Below, one piece after another: positions 25,057 through 34,553 of a stretch of DNA of 64,000 bases. The notes below the pieces were generated by a model. That model worked only from the letters and a program-made list of their open reading frames with translations, searched no databases and was not told the origin of the DNA. Every line of letters starts with the position of its first letter. Position 1 is the first letter of the stretch. The stretch is from assembly GCF_900112645.1 (NCBI RefSeq), contig NZ_FOMO01000004.1, positions 434,001 to 498,000 of the forward strand, read 5' to 3'. Both the position numbers and the translations under genes were made by a program. This stretch comes from Phytopseudomonas straminea. Its GTDB lineage: Bacteria > Pseudomonadota > Gammaproteobacteria > Pseudomonadales > Pseudomonadaceae.

Positions 25057-26754
25057 ATGCTTCGCCTCGCGCCTTTGGCCCTCACCCTTGCCCTCACGGC
25101 CTGCGGCCCGAGCACGCAGCTGCTGCCACCTGACGCTATCCTGCCCGACGGCTCGCGCTACCAAGGCGATGTGGTCGACGGCCTGCTGCAGGGCAAAGGC
25201 CGCCTCGACTATCCCGACGGCAGCCGCTACGTCGGCCACTTCGTCGATGGCCAGCGCCAGGGCGCCGGGGAGTGGCAGGGCGCCGGGGAGTGGCAGGGCG
25301 CCAATGGCGAGCACTACGTCGGTGAATTCGCTGCCGGCCGTTACGACGGCCAGGGTACGCTGAAAAAAGCTGATGGCAGCCATTACAGCGGCGGCTTCCG
25401 CCAGGGCCAGTTCGAGGGCGAAGGCGTGCTGGAAGAAGCCGGGCAAACCTATCGCGGGCAGTTTCGTGCTGGCCGCTTTCACGGCTTCGGCATTCTCGAA
25501 CAGGCCGATGGCAGCCGCTTCCAGGGCTTATTCGTCAAAGGTCTGCCGGACGGCCAGGGCATGCGCGAAGACGAAGCCGGCAACCAGCTTTCCGGGCACT
25601 TCGCAGGCGGCCAGCTCAAGGGTGCCGGCAGCTACCGCGGCAGCGAAGGCGACAGCTACGACGGCGACTTCAAAGACAACCTGTTCCATGGCAAGGGCCG
25701 CTACCAGAGCGCAGCCGGCGATGCATGGAGCGGCACCTTTGCCGAGGGCGCGCTCAACGGCAAGGGTGAATACCGCGGCAGCGATGGCAGCCGTTATACC
25801 GGGCAATTTCGCGACTGGCGCTACCAGGGTGAAGGCCATCTGCAACAGCCCGACGGCAGCCGTTATGACGGTCAGTTCGCCAATGGCCAGTTCAACGGCG
25901 TGGGCACTCGGCTCAATGCAGATGGCAGCAAGCAGCAAGGCACCTGGCGTCGCGGCATTCGCGTGCGTGACGAAAACGGCCAGGCGCTGCCTGATCCACT
26001 GGAAATCGGCCTGCTGAAACAGGGCGAGCTGCTCGACCAGGCCATCGCTGCCCTGCCCGCCTCAACCCCCCGCCGCGAGCTCTATGCGCTGACCCTGGCC
26101 GGCGACGGCAAGCAGAGCGTGTTCCTGCGTGAGGCCGACTACGTGGCCGACTTGCTTAGCAAGCGTTTTGCCGCCTACGGCCGCATCACCCTGGCCAACC
26201 ACCGTGATCATCTGGCCGACCGCCCCGTGGCGACCCGCGAGAACCTGCGCCGTGCGGTACAGGCCATCGCCGAGCGCAGCGGCCCGGAAGACCTGGTGTT
26301 CATCTACCTGACCAGCCACGGTTCGCGCACTCACGAGCTGAACCTTGACCAGCCGCGCCTGCAACTCGCTGATCTGCTCGCCAGTGATCTGGCCGATCTG
26401 CTCAAGCCCCTGGCTGGGCGCGACAAGGTGGTGGTGATTTCCGCCTGCTATTCCGGTGGGTTCATCCCGGCCCTGAAAGATGACAAGACCCTGGTAATGA
26501 CTGCCGCCCGAGCCGACCGGGTGTCCTTCGGTTGCTCCGAGGAGGCCGACTTCACCTACTTCGGCCGCGCCCTGTTCGCCGAAGCGCTGCAGCAAACCGA
26601 TGACCTGCAAGAGGCGTTCGAGCTGGCCCGCCAGGCGGTGGCCGAGCGCGAGCAGGCCGACGGTTTCGAGCCGTCCGAGCCGCAGATCTGGGCGCCTGCC
26701 GCAGTGCTCGAGCACTGGAATGCGCTGCGCCGGGCAAACAGCGAAGCGCCTTGA
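25057..26754 (+). CDS. MORN-repeat lipoprotein with C13 (legumain-like) cysteine protease domain
   Basis: The 565-residue product begins with a lipoprotein signal and lipobox LTAC (Cys16). Residues ~31-305 hold about twelve MORN-type repeats of 22-23 residues (pattern DGSRYxGxFxxGxxxGxG). Residues ~335-545 form a caspase-fold domain of peptidase family C13: catalytic His421 in IYLTSHGSR, catalytic Cys464 in VISACYSGGF, and the downstream TAARADRVSFGCSEE typical of the family. It should be a membrane-anchored protease facing the periplasm, with MORN repeats for lipid or protein contact; the substrate is unknown. An 18-bp in-frame tandem duplication sits in the second repeat. It is divergent from lrgAB. 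Confidence 0.85.
   Translation: MLRLAPLALTLALTACGPSTQLLPPDAILPDGSRYQGDVVDGLLQGKGRLDYPDGSRYVGHFVDGQRQGAGEWQGAGEWQGANGEHYVGEFAAGRYDGQGTLKKADGSHYSGGFRQGQFEGEGVLEEAGQTYRGQFRAGRFHGFGILEQADGSRFQGLFVKGLPDGQGMREDEAGNQLSGHFAGGQLKGAGSYRGSEGDSYDGDFKDNLFHGKGRYQSAAGDAWSGTFAEGALNGKGEYRGSDGSRYTGQFRDWRYQGEGHLQQPDGSRYDGQFANGQFNGVGTRLNADGSKQQGTWRRGIRVRDENGQALPDPLEIGLLKQGELLDQAIAALPASTPRRELYALTLAGDGKQSVFLREADYVADLLSKRFAAYGRITLANHRDHLADRPVATRENLRRAVQAIAERSGPEDLVFIYLTSHGSRTHELNLDQPRLQLADLLASDLADLLKPLAGRDKVVVISACYSGGFIPALKDDKTLVMTAARADRVSFGCSEEADFTYFGRALFAEALQQTDDLQEAFELARQAVAEREQADGFEPSEPQIWAPAAVLEHWNALRRANSEAP
25261..25302 (+). repeat. 18-bp in-frame tandem duplication in the MORN region
   Basis: The unit GGCGCCGGGGAGTGGCAG occurs twice without mismatch (25261-25278, 25279-25296) and is followed by a partial third copy, GGCGCC. 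It encodes GAGEWQ twice and inserts six residues into a MORN repeat that otherwise has standard length. Exact identity suggests a recent slippage event and possible length variation between strains. Confidence 0.85.
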
Positions 26755-26812
26755 ACGATAAATCGGCGATTGCCCTCTAAACTCTATAATGAATAGCAGT
26801 CGAGGATCGACC

Positions 26813-27454
26813 ATGTATTTGACTCCCCAGCACATTCTTCTGGCAGGCGCCTCGGGCATGACCGGTGAACACCTGCTGGACCGCCTGCTCAACGAACCTA
26901 CCGTCGAGCGCGTGCTGGCACCGAGTCGCAAGCCGCTGGCCGAACATCCTCATCTGGAAAACCCGGTCGGCGAATTGCTCGACCTTCTGCCAGCCCTGGA
27001 TGGCTCGGTGCATACCGCCTTCTGCTGTTTGGGCAGCACCATCAAGCAGGCTGGCTCGCAGGACGCTTTTCGCGCCGTCGATCATGATCTGGTAGTAGCG
27101 TTCGCGGCGCGTGCCCGGGAACTGGGCGCCCGCCACCTGCTGGTAGTCAGCGCCATTGGCGCCGACCCGCAGTCCTCGGTGTTCTACAACCGCACCAAGG
27201 GCCAGACCGAAGAAGCGCTCAAGGCCCAGGGCTGGCCGCAACTGACCATCGCCCGCCCTTCCCTGCTGCTTGGCCCGCGCAACGAGTTCCGCCTTGGCGA
27301 GCGGCTGGCCGCGCCCTTCCTGCGCTGGCTGCCGGGCAAGCACCGCGCCATCGACGTCACCGCCCTGGCCCGTGCGTTATGGCGCCTGGCCCTGGAAGAA
27401 GGCGAAGGGCTGCGTATCGTCGAATCCGACGAGCTGCGGCGCTTGGGCCGCTGA
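26813..27454 (+). CDS. NAD(P)-binding Rossmann protein (atypical SDR, HTATIP2-like)
   Basis: The 213-residue product starts with a dinucleotide-binding motif [16 protein letters not shown]. It has [24 protein letters not shown] and [12 protein letters not shown], a YxxxK-like element (Tyr-Asn-Arg-Thr-Lys), as in atypical short-chain dehydrogenases of the HTATIP2/Fmp52 type. It is probably an oxidoreductase or NADPH sensor; no substrate can be named. The ATG at 26813 follows GAGGATCG. It ends at a strong bidirectional terminator shared with the convergent citrate transporter. Confidence 0.82.
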   Translation: MYLTPQHILLAGASGMTGEHLLDRLLNEPTVERVLAPSRKPLAEHPHLENPVGELLDLLPALDGSVHTAFCCLGSTIKQAGSQDAFRAVDHDLVVAFAARARELGARHLLVVSAIGADPQSSVFYNRTKGQTEEALKAQGWPQLTIARPSLLLGPRNEFRLGERLAAPFLRWLPGKHRAIDVTALARALWRLALEEGEGLRIVESDELRRLGR

Positions 27455-27458
27455 AAGC

Positions 27459-27489
27459 AAAAAGGCGCCGTTTCCACGGCGCCTTTTTT
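27459..27489. terminator. Bidirectional intrinsic terminator
   Basis: GGCGCCG (27464-27470) and CGGCGCC (27477-27483) form a 7-bp stem with loop TTTCCA, flanked by five A residues and six T residues. It serves the Rossmann-protein gene and the convergent CitMHS transporter gene. Confidence 0.93.
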
Positions 27490-27508
27490 ATTCAGCAAAG
27501 GTTTTTGC

Positions 27509-28822
27509 TCAGAACAGCCCAATGGCCCAGGCCGTGGCGAACAGCGCCAGCGAGAAGCCCCACATCCACCAGAACGAATAGCGAATGTGCTGGCCCATCT
27601 CCAGGCGCGCCAGGCCGAGTGCTAGCCACAGTGCCGGGGAGAATGGGCTGATGAAGGTGCCGATGATGTTGCCGATCATCAGCGCGTAGACCACGCTCGG
27701 GGCGGCGACACCATGGTTCTCGACCACTTCCATCACCACCGGCAGCAGGCCGAAATAATAGGCGTCGGTGTTGAGCACGAATTCCATGGGGAAGCCGAAC
27801 ACGCCGAGGATGATGTGCAGTTGGCCGACCATGCCGGCGGGCAGCACCTTGACCAGATCCTGGGCGATGGAAGTGAGCATGCCGGTGCCGGACAGAATGC
27901 CGAGCATGGAGCCAGCGGCCAGAATGATCATGCCCATGCTCAGGGCCGCCGAAGAATGCGCGGCGATGCGCTGCATCTGCATCTTGCCGTTGGGGTAGTT
28001 GATCAGCAGCGCCAGGCTCAGGCCGATCATGAACACGTAGCCGGCCGGCAGCACGCCGGTGAACAGCGCCACCAGCACCAGCACGAACAGGCCGAAGTTG
28101 ATCCACATGCGGCCCGGGCGCTCCAGGGCACGCTCTTCGTCGCTGATCTGGCCAGGCGCACCGACATGATCCTCGGAGCCATCGTCCACTACGGTGCCAC
28201 CGGTCGCAGCAATGCGACGCTGCTCGCGCCAGCCAAGAAAGGCTGCCAGCACTATTAGCAGCACGACGCCGGTGCCCTGAATGGCCAGCAACGGCCGCCA
28301 CAGTTCAGTGACGTCCAACCCGGTGACCGCGGCCGAACGGCCCAGCGGGCCTGCCCACGGAACCATGTTGAGGATGCCGGCGCCGGTGGCCAGCAGCATC
28401 AGCATCAGGTACGGGCTCATGCGCAGCTGCTTGTACAGCGGCAAGAGGGCGGGAATGGTCAGCAGGAAAGTAGTTGCGCCGGCACCGTCGAGGTGGGCCA
28501 GCATGCCGATGATCGCCGTGGCGACCGCAACGGCGATGACGTTGCCGCGGGTCAGTTTGACCAGAAAGCCGATGATCGGCCGAAACAGGCCGGTGTCCTG
28601 CAGCACGCCGAAGAAGATAATGGCGAAGATGAACATGGTGGCGATGGACACCACCTTGCCAACGCCGTCGGTGAAGAACCCGGAAATCTCATCCGCGCCG
28701 AAACCGGCACACAGTGCGCCCAGCAAGGGCACCACGATCAGCGGCAATACGGGTGACATGCGCCCGCTGAGCAGCATCACCACCAGGCAGAAAATGGTCA
28801 ACAAGCCAATCAGGGTCAACAA
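27509..28822 (-). CDS. CitMHS family citrate-metal/H+ symporter
   Basis: The 437-residue inner-membrane protein has about 11-12 hydrophobic segments and resembles the CitM/CitH (CitMHS) family that imports citrate complexed with divalent metal. Visible family blocks are MLAHLDGAGATTFLLTIPALLPLYKQ, GILNMVPWAGPLGRSAAVTG and FPMEFVLNTDAYYFGLLPV. A hydrophilic central loop (about residues 205-240) is usual. No two-component regulator or citrate enzyme is adjacent, so the exact substrate (citrate or another tricarboxylate) is inferred. Confidence 0.88.
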   Translation of the reverse strand: MLTLIGLLTIFCLVVMLLSGRMSPVLPLIVVPLLGALCAGFGADEISGFFTDGVGKVVSIATMFIFAIIFFGVLQDTGLFRPIIGFLVKLTRGNVIAVAVATAIIGMLAHLDGAGATTFLLTIPALLPLYKQLRMSPYLMLMLLATGAGILNMVPWAGPLGRSAAVTGLDVTELWRPLLAIQGTGVVLLIVLAAFLGWREQRRIAATGGTVVDDGSEDHVGAPGQISDEERALERPGRMWINFGLFVLVLVALFTGVLPAGYVFMIGLSLALLINYPNGKMQMQRIAAHSSAALSMGMIILAAGSMLGILSGTGMLTSIAQDLVKVLPAGMVGQLHIILGVFGFPMEFVLNTDAYYFGLLPVVMEVVENHGVAAPSVVYALMIGNIIGTFISPFSPALWLALGLARLEMGQHIRYSFWWMWGFSLALFATAWAIGLF

Positions 28823-29021
28823 ACCGGGTTCTCCTCTTTTTCTTGTTCAAGTCGGTGCGGGCACGGACACGAGGCGCGGACTCTAGACCACCAACCTTTC
28901 ACGAACCTTTATGGCTGGCGTCGCTAAGCCCATGATTTGTCAGTGAATATGTAGTAATCCGAGGTAACAGTTGCGCGCCCTTGCTAAGCTGATGGGCCTT
29001 GCCAATTAGCGGAGCTTCGTT

Positions 29022-29708
29022 ATGCCCTCGAACAGAACTGCCTTGATCATCGGCGCCTCGCGCGGCATCGGCCTGGGCCTGGTACGCCAGCTACACGCCG
29101 ATGGCTGGCAGGTGACCGCCACCGTGCGCAGCCCAGCGCGTGCCACCGAACTACAGGCATTGAGTGGTGTGCAGATCGAATCGCTGGATATCGATGACGG
29201 CGCTGCGCTGGATGCCCTGGCGCAACGCCTGCAGGGCCAGGTCTTCGACCTGCTGTTCGTCAACGCAGGCGTTCTGGGCCCCGGCCACCAGTCGGCTGCA
29301 CAGGCTACAGCCGAGGAGCTCGGCCAGCTGTTCCTGACCAACGTGACAGCGCCTATCCGCCTGGCCGAGCGCCTGGTCGGTCAAGTGCGCCCGCAGACCG
29401 GCGTGCTGGCGTTCATGAGTTCGGGGCTGGGCAGCGTGGCCAACCCGGAAGGCAACAACCTGGCGCTGTACAAGGCCAGCAAGGCAGCGCTCAACTCGCT
29501 GACCAACACCTTTGTCTGTGAGCTGCCAGAGCCGCGCCCGACGGTGCTGTCGCTGCATCCGGGCTGGGTGAAGACCGACATGGGCGGCGAAAATGCCATG
29601 GTCGAAGTGGCCGACAGCTGCCGCGGCCTGATCGCCCAGGTCGAACGCTTCGCTGGCCAGGGCGGCCACCACTTCGTCGACTATCAGGGCCAGAAGATCG
29701 ATTGGTAG
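29022..29708 (+). CDS. Short-chain dehydrogenase/reductase
   Basis: The 228-residue product is a classical SDR: NAD(P) motif IIGASRGIGLGL, the NAG element VNAGVLG, catalytic serine in AFMSSGLGS, and Tyr-Lys-Ala-Ser-Lys. It has the C-terminal HPGWVKTDMGG block typical of the C-factor/CsgA-like subgroup. The substrate is unknown. The gene stands alone between divergent or convergent neighbours and is followed by an inverted-repeat element. Confidence 0.88.
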   Translation: MPSNRTALIIGASRGIGLGLVRQLHADGWQVTATVRSPARATELQALSGVQIESLDIDDGAALDALAQRLQGQVFDLLFVNAGVLGPGHQSAAQATAEELGQLFLTNVTAPIRLAERLVGQVRPQTGVLAFMSSGLGSVANPEGNNLALYKASKAALNSLTNTFVCELPEPRPTVLSLHPGWVKTDMGGENAMVEVADSCRGLIAQVERFAGQGGHHFVDYQGQKIDW

Positions 29709-29712
29709 TACG

Positions 29713-29800
29713 GTGATGGGCTGGCGCCCATCCTACGATTCTGACGCCCGCGCCCACATATTGCGACGCGCAACCGTAGGATGGGCGACAGCCCATCGAG
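29713..29800. repeat. Inverted repeat between SDR and chaA
   Basis: GATGGGCTGGCGCCCATCCTACG and its near reverse complement CGTAGGATGGGCGACAGCCCATC face each other across about 35 bases. The core CGTAGGATGGGC...GCCCATC is a familiar pseudomonad intergenic repeat. It fills the space between two convergent gene ends and may act as a terminator or RNA stabiliser. Confidence 0.65.
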
Positions 29801-29819
29801 ACCGCGGTAGAGACGCTAC

Positions 29820-30920
29820 CTAAAGCCCCAGCATCGCCAACATGATGAACGTGGCAAACAACACGAAGTGAGTCATGCCCTCGATAGCGTTGGTTTCGCC
29901 GTCGTTGAGGTTGATGGCGCAGACGATCAGGGTGATGAACACCATCACCGTCTGCACCGGGGTCATCGCCATCTGGAACGGCTGGCCGCTGTACAGCGCC
30001 ATGGCCTCCATCACCGGCACGGTGAGAATCACCGTCGACAGCGACGCACCCAGGGCAATGTTGACAACCGACTGCATGCGGTTGGCCAGCGCCGCCCGCA
30101 ATGCGGTGAGGATCTCTGGCGCGGCGGATATGCCGGCTACCACGATGGCAGTCAGCACGGGCGGCGCGCCGGTACCTTCCAGGCCGACGTCCAGCGCCAG
30201 GGACATCACTTCGGCCAGCACGCCGATGACGATCACCCCGAACACCAGCACGCCGATCGACCAGGCCACGTTGACCTCCGAGCCCTGCTCGCCGTGGCCA
30301 TGCCCGTCGCCGCCGCGGTGCTTCTTCTCCGGGTAGCTGTAGCTGAAGAAGTAGCTGTGCGGGCCGACCTGCATGCGCAGGAACACCGCGTAGAGCACCA
30401 GCATGGCGCCGATGGTGAACATCGAATACGCCTTCCAGTCCGACTCGGGAATGAACTCGGGCACCACCATGGAAATGCCCATGGCGGTGAGGATCATCAC
30501 GCTGTAGCTGCGCGCCGAGTCATCGTTGTAGGGCTGCTCGCCGTGCTTGAGGCCGCCCATCAGCGCGGCCAGGCCGAGAATGCCGTTGATGTCGAGCATC
30601 ACCGCCGAATAGATGGTGTCGCGTACCAGGGTCGGCGACGCCTGGTTGCTCATCATGATCGCCAGGATCACTACCTCGACCAGCACCGCCGACAGGGTGA
30701 GGATCATGGTGCCGTAGGGGTCACCGACCCGCTCGGCCAGTTGCTCGGCATGGTGGGCAACGCGCAGCGAGGCGCAGACGATGGCGGCGATCAGCGCAAC
30801 CGCGCCAGCCAGGGCGATGACCTGGCCATGGCCGAGCAGCGCGTGCTCCATCGGCAGAGCGATCAGGGCGGCGAGCACGGCCAGCAGCAGCCAGTATTCC
30901 TGCTTGACGGCATTGAACAT
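29820..30920 (-). CDS. chaA: Sodium/calcium-proton antiporter ChaA-like
   Basis: The 366-residue product equals E. coli ChaA in length and belongs to the Ca2+/cation antiporter superfamily. It has about eleven membrane segments, two alpha-repeats with conserved acidic residues (GDPYGTMILTLSAVLVEVVILAIM and GISAAPEILTALRAALANRMQS), and a central hydrophilic His/Gly-rich loop (HRGGDGHGHGEQG). It should export Na+ or Ca2+ at alkaline pH. The ATG at 30920 (MFNAVKQEYW) is preceded by AGGAATCACCCC; the frame open to 31067 is not used. It is divergent from the adenine deaminase gene. Confidence 0.88.
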   Translation of the reverse strand: MFNAVKQEYWLLLAVLAALIALPMEHALLGHGQVIALAGAVALIAAIVCASLRVAHHAEQLAERVGDPYGTMILTLSAVLVEVVILAIMMSNQASPTLVRDTIYSAVMLDINGILGLAALMGGLKHGEQPYNDDSARSYSVMILTAMGISMVVPEFIPESDWKAYSMFTIGAMLVLYAVFLRMQVGPHSYFFSYSYPEKKHRGGDGHGHGEQGSEVNVAWSIGVLVFGVIVIGVLAEVMSLALDVGLEGTGAPPVLTAIVVAGISAAPEILTALRAALANRMQSVVNIALGASLSTVILTVPVMEAMALYSGQPFQMAMTPVQTVMVFITLIVCAINLNDGETNAIEGMTHFVLFATFIMLAMLGL

Positions 30921-31075
30921 GGGGTGATTCCTTTCTATGGGTCTGTGACGGCGGACGATCCTGCTCCGACTGCAACATTCTGTAAATGATTCAACCCAAC
31001 TACCGCTCGGCAAGGCCGATGCCGCACGAGCGACCCCAGGCAGGTAAACTCCGCACCACGTTTTCAAGCTGATGA

Positions 31076-32032
<957 letters not shown>

Positions 32033-32037
32033 AAAGC

Positions 32038-32125
32038 CGGTAGCCCGGCGTTGAGCGAAGCGATACCCGGGGCAGCCGATTCCTGGGTATCACTGCGCTC
32101 AAAAGCAGCCTACGGGTGGCGAGCC
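32038..32125. repeat. Palindromic repeat of the GTAGCC...GATACCC family
   Basis: GTAGCCCGGCGTTGAGCGAAGCGATACCCGGGG is followed by the partly inverted CTGGGTATCACTGCGCTCAAAAGCAGCCTACGGG. Similar units with the core TTGAGCGAAGCGATACCC occur at 44200-44287 and 48482-48511. It occupies the space between convergent deaminase and PCuAC genes. Confidence 0.6.
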
Positions 32126-32129
32126 GGGA

Positions 32130-32609
32130 TCAATGCCCCTTATGCTCATGCCCACCTTCTGCCGCCGGCTCATCCTTCTGCACCGCCACTTCGACCGTCA
32201 CCGGCCCGGCCTTTTCGAAGGTCAGGGTCATCGGAAAGCGATCACCGGCCTGGGCCTGCTGCTTCAGGTTGAACAGCATCACGTGATAGCCCATGGGCGC
32301 GAACTTCACTTCGCCGCCAGCCGGAATCACCACGTTCTGTACCTGCTGCATCTTCATCATGCCGTTCACGTGGGCGTGCTCATGGATCTCCGCCTTGCCG
32401 GCAACCGGCGTTTCGACGGTGAGCAGACGGTCATCGGCATCGCCCTTGTTGTGCACCACGAAGTAGGCAGCGGCAGTCGGCGCCACCGGCGGCATTTCAC
32501 GCGACCAGGGGTGGTCGATGTGCAGTTGGCCGACTTCATATTCGTGAGCATTGGCCAGCAGGCTAGTGGCGAGCAGTGCGGCGGTCAGAGCCAGTTTCTT
32601 CAAGATCAT
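32130..32609 (-). CDS. Periplasmic copper chaperone PCu(A)C
   Basis: PCuAC proteins bind Cu(I) in the periplasm and help load copper into cytochrome oxidase. The 159-residue product has a signal peptide (LALTAALLATSLLANA), and the full copper motif is present: His76-x10-Met87-x21-His109-x-Met111. The C-terminus is His-rich (GGHEHKGH) and may add metal binding. It is followed on the same strand, 54 bases upstream in transcription, by a PepSY membrane protein and a DUF2946 protein, a grouping often tied to copper or iron handling. Confidence 0.92.
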   Translation of the reverse strand: MILKKLALTAALLATSLLANAHEYEVGQLHIDHPWSREMPPVAPTAAAYFVVHNKGDADDRLLTVETPVAGKAEIHEHAHVNGMMKMQQVQNVVIPAGGEVKFAPMGYHVMLFNLKQQAQAGDRFPMTLTFEKAGPVTVEVAVQKDEPAAEGGHEHKGH

Positions 32610-32663
32610 GGTGTTTCTCCTTCAAATGAATTCGGGTCGGCCGCTGCGAGGCGGCCGACAGGT

Positions 32664-34025
32664 TCAGGCCAGACGGCGCGCGCCGAGGCGTGACAGCAGC
32701 AGAAAATCGAGTGCCCAAATCGCCAACAGCGAAGCGCCGACCAGGGGGAACAGCACGCCGAGGCCGATCATGATCGCCACGCCGATCTTCCAGCGCGGCA
32801 GGTCATGGCGCAGCGGCGGCACGCCCAGGCCTCCGGCGGGGCGGCGTTTCCACCACATGATCAGGCCACTGACCGAGCTGAGCAGAATCATCAGACACAC
32901 GAACAGCATGAACAGCTGATGTGGCAGGCCGTAGAATTTGCCCATGTGCAGCATCACGCCACCTTCCACTGCACGCGCCGCCAGGCCGTAGTCGGCCCAG
33001 CGCACGTCAGCCAACACCGCGCCGCTGTATTGATCGACATGCAGGGTGGCGTCGTTGCGCGGATCATCGGCGAACACCGCGATGGTGTAGACGCCGGTCG
33101 GCGTAGTCGGAAAGGTGATGCTGTAGCCTGGGTGCACGTTTCGCTCGCTGGCGATGTCCACCACCTGCTGCAGGCCCACGGTCGGGTTGGCGGTGGATGC
33201 CGGGGTGGCGCCGCCATTGTGCGCCGCATGGGGGTCGGATTCGGGCAGCGGGGTGTTCTCCAGCGCCCAGGGCACGGTTTGCTTGTGGCTCTGATTGAGC
33301 TCGCCGGCCTGGCGCTCGGAGGTCGGCACCTGATCCCACATAGCGGCCGGAAACTGGTTCCAGGCGCCAGCGAACTGCTTGCCCCAGAAGCCGGTCCAGG
33401 TCATGCCGGTGAGCAGCATGAACAGCAGTAGCAAAGCGCCCCAGAAGCCGGTGACTGCGTGCAGATCACGCCAGAACAAGCGGCCACGAGCCGACAGCCG
33501 TGGCCATAGCACACCCGCGCCGCGCCCACGCGGCCACCACAGGTACAGCCCAGACACCACCAGCACCACGCCCCAGCCGGCAGCCAGTTCGATCAGCCGA
33601 TCGCCCGGCGTGCCTATCAACAGGTCGGCGTGCACGGCGCGGGCCAGGGCCTGCAGGTTGTCGTGGGCGTCCTGGGTACCGAGAATCGCGCCCCCGTAGG
33701 GGTCGACGAACACGTTACGAGTGCGCTCGCCGACCTTCACCACGAACTGGGCGCTGTGGTTGGCGTCCACCGGCGGCAGGTACTTGCCAATGCTGCCCTG
33801 GGGATAAACGGCCTGCACGCGGCCGAACATCTCGTCAGCGGTCAGCTGCTGCCCCGAAGGTTCGACCTGCAGCAGGTCGGCGTACATCAACTGGTCCAGC
33901 TGCGGTTTGAAAAGGTAAATGATGCCGGTCAGCGACAGCATGATCATGAACGGAATGACGAACAGCCCGGCGTAGAAGTGCCAGCGCCAGGCGAGGTTAT
34001 AGAAGGACGGTGTCGCGTTTTTCAT
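32664..34025 (-). CDS. PepSY-associated transmembrane protein
   Basis: The 453-residue product has four main hydrophobic segments, beginning HFYAGLFVIPFMIMLSLTGIIYLF, and two periplasmic PepSY-type regions (LPPVDANHSAQFVVKVG..., and GVYTIAVFADDPRNDATLHVDQYSGAVLADVRW). PepSY_TM proteins accompany metal or siderophore uptake and may reduce metal ions at the membrane; conserved membrane histidines (for example in RRHFYAG-like and MLHMGKFYGLPHQ positions) fit haem or metal ligation. MKNATPSFYNLAWRWH at 34025 is the usual start. It sits between the PCuAC and DUF2946 genes. Confidence 0.85.
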   Translation of the reverse strand: MKNATPSFYNLAWRWHFYAGLFVIPFMIMLSLTGIIYLFKPQLDQLMYADLLQVEPSGQQLTADEMFGRVQAVYPQGSIGKYLPPVDANHSAQFVVKVGERTRNVFVDPYGGAILGTQDAHDNLQALARAVHADLLIGTPGDRLIELAAGWGVVLVVSGLYLWWPRGRGAGVLWPRLSARGRLFWRDLHAVTGFWGALLLLFMLLTGMTWTGFWGKQFAGAWNQFPAAMWDQVPTSERQAGELNQSHKQTVPWALENTPLPESDPHAAHNGGATPASTANPTVGLQQVVDIASERNVHPGYSITFPTTPTGVYTIAVFADDPRNDATLHVDQYSGAVLADVRWADYGLAARAVEGGVMLHMGKFYGLPHQLFMLFVCLMILLSSVSGLIMWWKRRPAGGLGVPPLRHDLPRWKIGVAIMIGLGVLFPLVGASLLAIWALDFLLLSRLGARRLA

Positions 34026-34099
34026 GTGAAGCCCGATCGTGTGCATAAGCGAACGGCCCGCAACGCCAAGCGCGCAGCAGGCCACGACAAATCAGCGAA

Positions 34100-34495
34100 T
34101 CAGGCGATCAGGGGCGAAGCGCGAGGGTTGGCCGAGGGCCACAGATAACGGACAGCACCGCCGGGTTCGGCGCTGGGGCGTGGAGTGATCCGGCGCAGCC
34201 TGGGCAGCAGGCCGAGCAGGCCGAAGAAAGCGGCCAGCGCCAGAGCCACAAAGGTGGAACACAGCAGACAGCCACTGCCCATCAGCGGCATTGGCATGTT
34301 CGTGCCGGCAGCGCCCATGTCCATGGCGGCTCCGTGGCCTGCGCCGGCATCCAGGCCGCAGTAGCCGCCATCCATGCCGCTGAGCTGCAGACCGGTCATC
34401 TGCCCATGACCGACCGCACAGGCGAGCGCGCTGAACAGGACGCTGAAATACAGCACCCAGGCGAGCAATGAGCGGTTGGAGCGGGACAGGTTCAT
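34100..34495 (-). CDS. DUF2946 family protein
   Basis: The 131-residue product has an N-terminal hydrophobic segment (SLLAWVLYFSVLFSALACAVGHGQ), a Met/Gly/His-rich middle (GHGAAMDMGAAGTNMPMPLMGSG) and a CLLCST motif before a second hydrophobic helix. This is the layout of the DUF2946 family, which is common next to copper and TonB receptor genes. The Met, His and Cys pattern suggests copper binding, but no function is proved. The ATG at 34495 has GGGACAGGTTC upstream. It probably begins the three-gene copper group on the minus strand. Confidence 0.8.
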   Translation of the reverse strand: MNLSRSNRSLLAWVLYFSVLFSALACAVGHGQMTGLQLSGMDGGYCGLDAGAGHGAAMDMGAAGTNMPMPLMGSGCLLCSTFVALALAAFFGLLGLLPRLRRITPRPSAEPGGAVRYLWPSANPRASPLIA

Positions 34496-34553
34496 GGCTG
34501 GCGATTTTAGGGGCAGTGGCGGCAAACGGGCTGTGGTGGATTGCCGCAGCAGC

